Source of the DNA: UMGS172 sp045636945
GTDB taxonomy: Bacteria; Bacillota; Clostridia; Oscillospirales; Acutalibacteraceae
Assembly (NCBI GenBank): GCA_045636945.1
Contig: JAZTYO010000019.1
Location: 1 to 64,000 of the forward strand
Reading direction: 5' to 3'
DNA length: 64,000 nucleotides
A program made the position numbers and the translations under genes. This document shows positions 50,094 to 58,094 of this stretch, piece after piece; the stretch's first letter is position 1, and every line of letters begins with the position of its first letter. Below the pieces are notes generated by a model, which saw nothing but the letters and a program-made list of their open reading frames with translations, was not told the origin of the DNA and did no database searches.

Positions 50094-52584
50094 GTATAAG
50101 ATTCACGAGTTGTCCAAGGACTTTGAAGTCAACAGCAAGGACATCATTACACTCCTTAAAGACAAATTGGGAGTAGATAAAAAGAGCCAGACCTCTCTGG
50201 AGGACACCGAGCTCGACCTCATTTTTGATTATCTTACTCAGAAGAATGAGGTTAAAAACTTTGACGAGTATTTTGCCGCAGGTAAGGGTGCTCAGGAAGA
50301 ACGTGCAAAGGAACGTCAGGCTGAAAAGGACCGCAAGCTTGCCGAGCAGATGGCTGTTCTTGAACAGTTAAAGGCAGCTCAGGCAGCACAGAAGGCAGCC
50401 GAAGAGGGCAAAAAGGAAGAGACTAAACCTGTTGAAAAGCCTGTCGAGAAGAAGGTTGAGGCTAAAACTCCTGCAAAGCCCGTTAAAAATAAGGTCGCCG
50501 AGAAGCCTGAGGCAAAGCCCGAGAAGAAGGCCGAAGTAAAGCACGAGCCCGTAAACATTCCTCCCAGACCCAAGAAGGAAAAGAAGGGTGAGGCTCCCAA
50601 CAGAGGACCTGTTGAGATCCGTAAGGTTGATACCCGTGCTTCCAATATCAACATTGATAAGTATAACGAGCGCTATGAGAATATTGCACCTGCAAACTCT
50701 ATGCGCAACGATAATGACCAGCGTAAGCAGAAGATTAAGCAGAAGTCGCAGGATTATCGCCGTCCTCAGAACGCAAAGAGAGAAACTGAGGCCGACAAGC
50801 TTCGCAGACTCCAGCTTGAGAAAATCAAAAAGACTCCCATCACCGTTACCATTGGCGAGGAAATCACTGTCGGTGAGCTTGCCGCCGCAATGAAGAAAAC
50901 TGCCGCAGAGGTCATCAAGGAATTGATGAAGCTCGGTATGTTTGCTAACGTTACACAGACTATCGACTATGATACTGCCGAAATCGTTGCTACCGAAATG
51001 GGTTGCAAGGTTGAGCGTGCTGTTGTTGTCACCATTGAGGAAAGAATTATGGACATCTCGGAGGATACTGAGGAGTCCTTGAAGCCCCGTAGCCCCATCG
51101 TTGTTGTTATGGGTCACGTTGACCACGGTAAAACCTCGTTGCTCGACGCTATCCGTAACGCAAAGGTTGCTTCGGGTGAGGCAGGCGGTATTACCCAGCA
51201 CATTGGTGCTTACCGTGTAAACCACGAGGGCAACGAGATTACCTTCCTTGATACTCCCGGTCACGCCGCATTTACCTCAATGCGTCAGCGTGGTGCTATG
51301 GCTACCGATATTGCAATTCTTGTTGTTGCCGCCGACGACGGTATTATGCCCCAGACCATTGAGGCTATCAACCACGCTAAAGCAGCCAAGGTTCAGATTA
51401 TTGTTGCTATCAATAAAATGGATAAGCCCGAGGCTAATCCCGACCGCATCAAGCAGCAGTTGACCGAGCACGGTCTTGTTCCCGAGGAATGGGGCGGTGA
51501 CATTATCTGCGTTCCCGTTTCGGCCAAGACCCACGACGGTATCGACGAGCTTCTTGCCAACGTTCTGCTTGTTGCCGAGATGCAGGAGCTTAAGGCAAAC
51601 CCCGACCGTAAGGGTAAGGGTGTTGTTATCGAGGCACGTCTTGATAAGGGCCGCGGTCCTGTTGCAACATTGCTTGTTCAGAACGGCACTCTCCGTTCGG
51701 GCGATATCGTTGTCGCAGGTACTTCGGTTGGCCGTGTAAGAGTTATGCTTGACGAAAACGGCCGTACCGTTAAGGAAGCAGGTCCTGCAGTTCCGGTTGA
51801 GATTACCGGTCTTGATGAGGTTCCTGCCGCAGGTGATAACTTCGATGCAGTTTCTGACGAGCGTCTTGCACGTCAGCTTGTTGAACAGCGTAAGCAGAAA
51901 GCCAAGGATGAGATTTTCAAGGCGACACAGAAGGTTACTCTTGATAACCTCTTCAGTCAGCTCGAGCAGGGCGAGGTTAAGGACCTTAACGTTATTGTTA
52001 AGGCCGACGTTCAGGGCTCGGTTGAGGCTGTTCGTGAAAGCCTTGTCAAGATTTCCAATGAGGAAGTCCGCGTAAACGTTATCCACGGCGGTGTTGGCGC
52101 TATAAACGAGTCGGATGAAATGCTTGCCGCAACCTCAGGTGCTATCATTGTCGGATTTAACGTCCGTCCCGACCCCGTTGCTAAAGAGGCTGCCGAGCGT
52201 GACGGTGTTGAAATCAGGCTTTACAGAGTTATTTACGACTGTATCGATGAGATTACAGCCGCTATGAAGGGTATGCTTGCTCCCAAGTTCCGCGAGGTTG
52301 TTCTAGGTGAGCTTGAGGTTCGTCAGACCTATAAGGTTAGTGGTATCGGTACTATTGCAGGCTGTTATGTCAAGAACGGTAAGATCGCCCGTGACGCCAA
52401 GGTACGTGTTGTCCGTGACGGTATCGTTGTTGCCGAGGATGAGATAGGTTCTCTCCGTCGTTTCAAGGACGACGTTAAGGAGGTGGCCGACGGTTACGAG
52501 TGCGGTGTCGGTCTTGAGAAGTTTGCCGACATCAAGGAAGGCGACATTTTCGAAGCCTATATTATGGAAGAATACAGAGATTAA
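50083..52584 (+). CDS. infB: Translation initiation factor IF-2
   Basis: An 833-residue GTPase that places initiator tRNA on the 30S subunit. Residues 60-245 are a charged, Ala/Lys/Glu-rich linker. GTPase motifs are GHVDHGKTSLLD, DTPGHAAF and NKMDKP, followed by domains II-IV (VVIEARLDKGRGPVATLLVQ, KADVQGSVEAVRESL). AGGAGG precedes the ATG at 50083, inside ylxQ. Confidence 0.98.
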   Translation: MLIKYKIHELSKDFEVNSKDIITLLKDKLGVDKKSQTSLEDTELDLIFDYLTQKNEVKNFDEYFAAGKGAQEERAKERQAEKDRKLAEQMAVLEQLKAAQAAQKAAEEGKKEETKPVEKPVEKKVEAKTPAKPVKNKVAEKPEAKPEKKAEVKHEPVNIPPRPKKEKKGEAPNRGPVEIRKVDTRASNINIDKYNERYENIAPANSMRNDNDQRKQKIKQKSQDYRRPQNAKRETEADKLRRLQLEKIKKTPITVTIGEEITVGELAAAMKKTAAEVIKELMKLGMFANVTQTIDYDTAEIVATEMGCKVERAVVVTIEERIMDISEDTEESLKPRSPIVVVMGHVDHGKTSLLDAIRNAKVASGEAGGITQHIGAYRVNHEGNEITFLDTPGHAAFTSMRQRGAMATDIAILVVAADDGIMPQTIEAINHAKAAKVQIIVAINKMDKPEANPDRIKQQLTEHGLVPEEWGGDIICVPVSAKTHDGIDELLANVLLVAEMQELKANPDRKGKGVVIEARLDKGRGPVATLLVQNGTLRSGDIVVAGTSVGRVRVMLDENGRTVKEAGPAVPVEITGLDEVPAAGDNFDAVSDERLARQLVEQRKQKAKDEIFKATQKVTLDNLFSQLEQGEVKDLNVIVKADVQGSVEAVRESLVKISNEEVRVNVIHGGVGAINESDEMLAATSGAIIVGFNVRPDPVAKEAAERDGVEIRLYRVIYDCIDEITAAMKGMLAPKFREVVLGELEVRQTYKVSGIGTIAGCYVKNGKIARDAKVRVVRDGIVVAEDEIGSLRRFKDDVKEVADGYECGVGLEKFADIKEGDIFEAYIMEEYRD

Positions 52585-52595
52585 GAAGAATATAC

Positions 52596-52623
52596 GCAAG
52601 GGGCGACCAACGGTCGCCCTTGC
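52596..52623 (+). repeat. GGGGCG-type palindrome between infB and rbfA
   Basis: GCAAGGGGCGACC and GGTCGCCCTTGC are inverted around AAC, with one bulged G. There is no T-run, so termination is unlikely. Similar units occur at 17267-17290 and 27339-27365. Confidence 0.5.
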
Positions 52624-52653
52624 AGTGTAATTTGAAAATAAAGGAAAGAAATT

Positions 52654-53025
52654 ATGCCAAGTTTTAAAATCGGACGTGCTGCTGCTGACATCCAGCGTGA
52701 GCTTGCGGACCTTTTCCGTGAGATGAAAGACCCTAGAGTCAGCAAGCTTTTGAGCATTGTTAAAGTTGACGTTTCGGGCGACCTTTCGTATGCCACCGTT
52801 TATGTCAGTGCCATTGAAGGCATTGCCAAGACGGTTGAAAGCGTTAAGGGTCTTAAAAATGCGGCAGGATTTTTGCGCCGTGAGTTAGGGTTAAGACTGA
52901 AACTCAGAAAGACTCCCGAACTGCGTTTTGTGGCCGATAATTCAATCGAGCACAGTGCAAATATTGCAAAGATTATCGAATCCTTCCCCGAAACCGCTAA
53001 TACAGAGGAAATCGGCGATGAGTAA
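52654..53025 (+). CDS. rbfA: Ribosome-binding factor A
   Basis: A 123-residue KH-fold protein needed for 16S rRNA 5' processing and cold growth. RAAADIQRELADLFREMKDPRV and DLSYATVYVSAI are typical. AAAGGAAAG precedes the ATG. It overlaps nrnA by 8 bases. Confidence 0.95.
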   Translation: MPSFKIGRAAADIQRELADLFREMKDPRVSKLLSIVKVDVSGDLSYATVYVSAIEGIAKTVESVKGLKNAAGFLRRELGLRLKLRKTPELRFVADNSIEHSANIAKIIESFPETANTEEIGDE

Positions 53026-53962
53026 GCTTATTACTAAAGTTGAGGTTGCCGAATTTCTCAAAAGCCACGATAAATACACTATTTTGACCCATTCGCATCC
53101 CGACGGTGACACGTTGGGTTCGGCCTTTGCGCTTTGCTCGGCCTTGAGAGGTATGGGCAAAATGGCAAATGTCGTTAGTCCCGACCCTATTCCTGAAAAG
53201 TTCGGTTATCTGACCACCGAAGGCGAACAGGATTTTATTCCCGAGACCGTAATTTCGGTTGACATTGCCGACGATAAATTGTTGGGCACCTTGAGGGATG
53301 AGTATAAGGATAAAATCGTGCTTGCTATCGACCACCATTCGACCAATGTAGGTTTTGCCGAAAGCCTTTATTTAGAGGGTGACAGCGCCGCTGCGGCTGA
53401 GTGCGTTTACGTTATCATAAAGGAGTTGGGTGTAGAGGTTACACCGTTTATTGCATCCTGCCTTTATACAGGGATGGCCACCGATACAGGCTGTTTTAAA
53501 TTCTCTAATACCACAACGAGAACCCATATTTTTGCCGCCGAGCTTATGCAAGCAGGTGCCGATTATGACGAAATCAACCGTGTGATGTTTGAGGTCAAAT
53601 CACAAAGCCGTCTTGAGATGGAACGCCGTGTGCTTAACGGAATTGAGTATATCTGTGACGGTAAATGTGCTATTATCACTGTCACTCAAAATATGATTAA
53701 GGAAACCGGCTGTGACTCAAGCGATATGGACGGTATTGCCGCAATGTCGCGCCAAATCGAAGGCGTTTTGATTGGTATTACAGTTCGTGAAAAGACTGAC
53801 GGCAAGTGGAAGATTTCGCTTCGCACCTTTGAGCCTTATGATGCAGCCGAGATTTGCCAAAAGTTTGGCGGCGGCGGTCATAAAAGAGCCGCAGGCTGTG
53901 AGTTCGAAACCGAACTTGAAGCAAAAACCAAGCTCAAAGAGTATATCACCTCGCTTTTGTGA
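53018..53962 (+). CDS. nrnA: DHH-family bifunctional oligoribonuclease / pAp phosphatase
   Basis: A 314-residue DHH/DHHA1 phosphoesterase that degrades nanoRNA and pAp. HSHPDGDTLGS (His27, Asp29, Asp31), VDIADD, AIDHHSTN and the C-terminal GGGGHKRAAG are all present. The ATG at 53018 lies within the end of rbfA, behind GAGGAAA; a longer frame from 52928 is rbfA in another frame. Position between rbfA and truB is usual. Confidence 0.93.
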   Translation: MSKLITKVEVAEFLKSHDKYTILTHSHPDGDTLGSAFALCSALRGMGKMANVVSPDPIPEKFGYLTTEGEQDFIPETVISVDIADDKLLGTLRDEYKDKIVLAIDHHSTNVGFAESLYLEGDSAAAAECVYVIIKELGVEVTPFIASCLYTGMATDTGCFKFSNTTTRTHIFAAELMQAGADYDEINRVMFEVKSQSRLEMERRVLNGIEYICDGKCAIITVTQNMIKETGCDSSDMDGIAAMSRQIEGVLIGITVREKTDGKWKISLRTFEPYDAAEICQKFGGGGHKRAAGCEFETELEAKTKLKEYITSLL

Positions 53963-53973
53963 CGGAGGGCAAA

Positions 53974-54852
53974 ATGAACGGACTTATTTTGCTTGATAAG
54001 CCACAAGGATACACCTCCTTTAAGGCGGCGGCGGTGTTAAGACGTATCTATGGCACAAAACGTGTCGGACATACGGGTACGCTTGACCCGATGGCCACAG
54101 GTGTTTTGCCTATACTCATAGGCAGGGCTACAAGGCTTTGCTCATATGTGTTGGAGGCTGATAAACGCTATACCGCAGGTGTAAGATTGGGTATTACAAC
54201 CGATACGCTTGATATAACGGGCGAGGTTTTGAGCGAAAGCACTGTTTCGGTCTCTGATGAGCAGTTGGTCGATGCTTTAAAGCATTTTACTTGTACCTAT
54301 GACCAGATTCCACCAATGTTTTCGGCCATAAAAAAGGACGGTGTAAGACTTTATGACCTTGCACGTCAAGGCAAGGAAATCGAACGTGAGCCAAGGTCAA
54401 TCACAATTCACAGCATCGATCTTTTGCGTCGTGACGGCCACGATTTTTATATCGACGTTCATTGCTCAAAGGGCACGTATATCAGGTCCTTGGCTGACGA
54501 TATCGGAAAGCTTTTGGGTTGCGGTGCAACACTTATTTCCTTAAGGCGCACCGATGCCGCAGGTTTTTCGATTACCGATTGCAAAACAATCGAGCAGATA
54601 GAGGCCGACCCCGAGGGTTGCCTTTTGTCGGCTGACCGTGCAGTGCCAAGCTTCAGAAGTATTAACGTTTCCGAAGCACAGGCCAAACGCTTTTTGAATG
54701 GCGCTGCTTTGAGTGTTGACCGACTGAGATTTGTTAGCAACCCTACGGAAAAAGAAATATTTAAAGTTTTTGGTGACGGACATTTTTTGGGTCTGTCGGA
54801 ATTTGACCAATTAAGCAACGAAATTTCAACCAAATGCGTTGTGTTTGAATAA
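53974..54852 (+). CDS. truB: tRNA pseudouridine(55) synthase
   Basis: A 292-residue enzyme that makes the T-loop pseudouridine in tRNA. KRVGHTGTLDPMATGVLP contains the catalytic Asp38; YDQIPPMFSAIKKDGVRLY and CSKGTYIRSLADDIG are further family motifs. GGAGGG lies 5 bases before the ATG, 11 bases after nrnA. Confidence 0.96.
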   Translation: MNGLILLDKPQGYTSFKAAAVLRRIYGTKRVGHTGTLDPMATGVLPILIGRATRLCSYVLEADKRYTAGVRLGITTDTLDITGEVLSESTVSVSDEQLVDALKHFTCTYDQIPPMFSAIKKDGVRLYDLARQGKEIEREPRSITIHSIDLLRRDGHDFYIDVHCSKGTYIRSLADDIGKLLGCGATLISLRRTDAAGFSITDCKTIEQIEADPEGCLLSADRAVPSFRSINVSEAQAKRFLNGAALSVDRLRFVSNPTEKEIFKVFGDGHFLGLSEFDQLSNEISTKCVVFE

Positions 54853-54871
54853 ATTTTAAGGAGGTAAGGAA

Positions 54872-55762
54872 ATGAACGGTCACGTAATTGTACTTGGCAC
54901 GTTTGACGGTTTGCACAAGGGTCATCAGGCTGTGTTTAATGCGGCACTGAATTTCAAAAGTTTAACCCCCGTTGCCGTCACATTCCCCGAGCCTCCGAGA
55001 CGTAAGATTCAAAATATATTCGTACCGTTGCTTATGACGGCTGAGGATAAATATAGTATGCTTAAAAGCATAGGCTTTTCACAGGTTTTTGTGTTGGATT
55101 ACGATAAGGTGCACAACCTTGAACCTATTGATTTTCTCGAGATGCTCTTTAAAAAATACGATATTAAAGTGATGGTTTGCGGATTCAATTATCGCTTTGG
55201 ACACGGCGGGTCAGGTGATGCGGCATTGATATCGCAGTATTGTTCCGAGCATGGTGCAGAGGCTGTTATAGTGCCTGCTACAACCGTTTCAGGTCAGACT
55301 GTTTCGTCGTCATTGATTCGCGACCTTATTGCCAAAGGTGATATTTCATTTGCCAATATGTTGCTTGGTCGCCCCTTCTCTTTCACAAGCGAGGTTATTC
55401 ACGGTGAGGAACGTGGCAGGACAATGGGCTTCCCAACCATAAATCAGGCTCTTGACAGTGAACTTGTCACTCCGAAATTCGGCGTATATGCGTCGGCGGT
55501 AACGATAGACGGAAAGGATTATCCTGCCGTCACAAATATCGGTATCAGACCTACGTTTATGCTCAAAAAACCGTTGAGCGAAACGTATATAATCGATTTT
55601 GACGGTAATCTTTACGGCAAGGACGTAACCTTAAAGTTACTCGACTATATGCGTTCTGAGGAAAGATTCGACAGCCTCGAAGAATTGGCTTACGCAATAG
55701 AGAATGACAAGGAGAAGGCAATAAAGATTTTTAAAGCCGGGATTTTGCCTTGCGAGTTTTAA
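54872..55762 (+). CDS. ribF: Bifunctional riboflavin kinase / FAD synthetase
   Basis: A 296-residue enzyme. The N-terminal FAD synthetase domain starts GTFDGLHKGHQAVF (nucleotidyltransferase HxGH-like site) and carries CGFNYRFGHGGSGD and SSLIR. The C-terminal riboflavin kinase domain carries GRTMGFPTINQ and YASAV. It makes FMN and FAD, used by RnfD/G/C and other flavoproteins here. AAGGAGG precedes the ATG. Last gene of the superoperon. No FMN riboswitch in the 19-base gap. Confidence 0.96.
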   Translation: MNGHVIVLGTFDGLHKGHQAVFNAALNFKSLTPVAVTFPEPPRRKIQNIFVPLLMTAEDKYSMLKSIGFSQVFVLDYDKVHNLEPIDFLEMLFKKYDIKVMVCGFNYRFGHGGSGDAALISQYCSEHGAEAVIVPATTVSGQTVSSSLIRDLIAKGDISFANMLLGRPFSFTSEVIHGEERGRTMGFPTINQALDSELVTPKFGVYASAVTIDGKDYPAVTNIGIRPTFMLKKPLSETYIIDFDGNLYGKDVTLKLLDYMRSEERFDSLEELAYAIENDKEKAIKIFKAGILPCEF

Positions 55763-55780
55763 TTTTAAAAAGTAAAAACA

Positions 55781-55815
55781 AAAAAGACAAGACTGTTAAG
55801 TCTTGTCTTTTTTTA
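55781..55815 (+). terminator. Terminator of the rimP-ribF operon
   Basis: AAAAAGACAAGACT/AGTCTTGTCTTTTT (55781-55813) with a GTTA loop, then more T's. Confidence 0.9.
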
Positions 55816-55837
55816 GTTCTGGGTGAGTTATACTATC

Positions 55838-56890
55838 AAGTGCAACACTTTAAGAAAATAAAATAGAAGTTCATATGGATCTCTGGTAGAATAAAGTTAC
55901 CACACAATAAACCACAAGGAGAGAACCATATGAACTATACCCATCTTACCATAGAAGAACGCTGTTGTCTACGGGAATATTATAAAAAAGGATACAGTTA
56001 TCGAAAAATAGCCGAGTTGATTGGAAGAAATGTTAGTACAGTATCCCGTGAACTTAGACGCAACTTTACCCATATGTATGACATACCAACATATTATCCT
56101 CATACTGCACAAAAGAAATATCTTCTGAGACGGTCATATTGTCACAGAGGTATGTTTCAAGACCCTACGAAATTAGAATACATCAAAGAAAAACTACAAC
56201 TCACTTGGTCACCCGAACAAATAGCCAACACGCCATGTGAAATGGATATGCCTTCTGTCAGAACGATTTACCGTTGGATATATGAAAAGTATATTGATGT
56301 AAATTTAAAAGTGCTGAGACGAAAAGGCAAGAGTTGTGGCAAGAAGGAAACTCGCGGTAAATTCAATCTCGGCAAATCAATTCGCAAACGAAATAAAAGT
56401 GTATATAAACGATTAGAGTTTGGACATTGGGAAGCGGACACAGTGGTATCCGGCAGAGGTAAATCTAAGGTTTGCTTTGCAACACTGGCGGAGAGAAAGA
56501 CCAGGTACTACATAGCAATTAAGATGCCCAACAGAAATGCCGATACAATGGCAAAAACAATTATTGCCGCATTATCTGAATTTCCGGATGAAGCTGTTAA
56601 GAGTATAACCTGTGACCGCGGAACCGAGTTTGCCAATTGGCAAACTATTGAAGAACAATTAAATTGCAGCGTGTATTTTGCAGATCCTTATTGTGCTTGG
56701 CAAAAAGGGACCAACGAGAATCTTAATGGTTTGCTTCGGGAATTCTACCCTAAGGGTAGAAACCTTTCAAGAGTTAGTCCAAGCACATTAAAAAAGAACC
56801 TGGCGTTGATCAACGCCAGGCCTAAAAAAGTATTAGGTTTCCAAAAACCAGTTGATTTATTTGAATTTTCTTTATCTAAGTGTTGCACTT
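55838..56890 (+). mobile_element. IS30-family insertion sequence, apparently complete (1053 bp)
   Basis: A 13-bp perfect inverted repeat, AAGTGCAACACTT, marks both ends (55838-55850 and, inverted, 56878-56890). It encloses one full-length IS30-type transposase gene. Size is normal for IS30. No clear target-site duplication is visible beside the repeats. It sits between the ribF terminator and the O-antigen-ligase-like gene and contributes the last two bases of that gene's stop codon. Confidence 0.88.
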
Positions 56891-56892
56891 AG
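55930..56892 (+). CDS. IS30-family transposase
   Basis: A 320-residue transposase. The N-terminal helix-turn-helix (YTHLTIEERCCLREYYKKG, then IGRNVSTVSRELRRN) precedes a DDE core: Asp in GHWEADTV, Asp in ITCDRGTEFANW and Glu in KGTNENLNGLLREFYPKG. No frameshift or stop, so it could be active. GGAGAG lies a few bases before the ATG. The stop lies in the right inverted repeat. Confidence 0.95.
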   Translation: MNYTHLTIEERCCLREYYKKGYSYRKIAELIGRNVSTVSRELRRNFTHMYDIPTYYPHTAQKKYLLRRSYCHRGMFQDPTKLEYIKEKLQLTWSPEQIANTPCEMDMPSVRTIYRWIYEKYIDVNLKVLRRKGKSCGKKETRGKFNLGKSIRKRNKSVYKRLEFGHWEADTVVSGRGKSKVCFATLAERKTRYYIAIKMPNRNADTMAKTIIAALSEFPDEAVKSITCDRGTEFANWQTIEEQLNCSVYFADPYCAWQKGTNENLNGLLREFYPKGRNLSRVSPSTLKKNLALINARPKKVLGFQKPVDLFEFSLSKCCT

Positions 56893-58094
56893 TTTGACAA
56901 TTCATCTTCTGAACCAAGTTCTTTTAACTTTTCTTCTTCAATTCCAAATGCACTTAAGATAAACGCAACCATCATACCTGTCTGTGCCCAGATGAAGGAT
57001 ATATCAATTATACCATAGATGGCAAGTGAGATAACCAAAGCAAGTATCAGGCCTGTAATGTTGGTACGCTTGCCGTTTTTTCTCAAGGTTCTTCGGCAGG
57101 ATATAACCGCCTTAAGGTAAAGTGCGATTCCCGAAAATGACAACAACGTTCCCACAATACCGTGATTCATAACCGTATCAAAAACAAAGTTATGAGCGTG
57201 ATTCGTGGGGTAATATGGGTTTGGCCCGATAAGTTGATTGTATAAGAATTTATAACTAAAAAATCCGTGACCGAAGACAGGAGCTTTTTTAATTTCTTGA
57301 AAAACAAACTGCCACACGTGTCCACGACTTTTGGCTGTATCAACCAACTCGTCAAGTCGGTGTATAAGTTGGGGATATAGAATTACAGTGACAGCGGCTA
57401 TGGCAACCAAGCCTATAAAGATTGCCAAAAGCTTAAATCTTCGTTGGAACAGCAACAAAAGAATTGCGCCGATGGTAATAATCACCCAAAGGCTAAGACT
57501 CTTACAAACGTATATACCGAGAGCACAGAAGATGCCAGCACTGTAAAAGGCGAATTTTACAAGCTTGCGGTCGGTGGTCATAATTCTGTAAAAGCAGACG
57601 AAAATGACCAAAGCGAGTATCATTCCAAGGTAATTGGCATTGAAATACATTGCGACACAGCGATAATTAGGCTCATTGCGGTGAATAATGGCCTCAATAA
57701 TGCTGTAAACCGTTGCAAAGCAACCGCCGACAACAATAATGTCGCTTATCATTCTGAAAAGTTGACGGGTCATAATGCTTCTCGCAATATATCCTACAGC
57801 CAAAATTGCCGCAAAGATGCCGGTACGTTTGAATCCTACATAGTTTCCGTAATACAAAGAAATGCAAGCCGTTATTGCAAAGAATGCCGTCGCAAAATAG
57901 GCACTTTTGTATTTCAGCAAACACTTATTTATACCCGGTAACAAACACAATATGATTCCTGCACAAAAGATTATTGCGGAGGAGATAGTATAAGGCAGGA
58001 ACAAAGCCACCGCAACTATAAGTAAAATATTGACTGCAATAAATTCGGTCCAATGCTTTACGGCGCCGTGTTCCAAAAAATAGTTTTTAATCAT
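56889..58094 (-). CDS. O-antigen ligase-like (Wzy/WaaL) membrane protein
   Basis: A 401-residue membrane protein with ten to twelve helices and the Wzy_C domain: an Arg-rich RGHVWQFVFQEIKKAPVFGHGF, then a large outer loop with TNHAHNFVFDTVMNHG. Members polymerise or ligate surface sugars. It overlaps the P-type-ATPase-like gene by 4 bases (ATGA) and is last in its operon. The IS30 element abuts the end: two of the three stop-codon bases belong to the IS, so the original C-terminus may have been changed. Substrate unknown. Confidence 0.82.
   Translation of the reverse strand: MIKNYFLEHGAVKHWTEFIAVNILLIVAVALFLPYTISSAIIFCAGIILCLLPGINKCLLKYKSAYFATAFFAITACISLYYGNYVGFKRTGIFAAILAVGYIARSIMTRQLFRMISDIIVVGGCFATVYSIIEAIIHRNEPNYRCVAMYFNANYLGMILALVIFVCFYRIMTTDRKLVKFAFYSAGIFCALGIYVCKSLSLWVIITIGAILLLLFQRRFKLLAIFIGLVAIAAVTVILYPQLIHRLDELVDTAKSRGHVWQFVFQEIKKAPVFGHGFFSYKFLYNQLIGPNPYYPTNHAHNFVFDTVMNHGIVGTLLSFSGIALYLKAVISCRRTLRKNGKRTNITGLILALVISLAIYGIIDISFIWAQTGMMVAFILSAFGIEEEKLKELGSEDELSN

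Noticed and set aside
55763..55837. FMN riboswitch or other element near ribF
   Set aside because: Only a terminator is seen downstream of ribF, and the gap before ribF is 19 bases.
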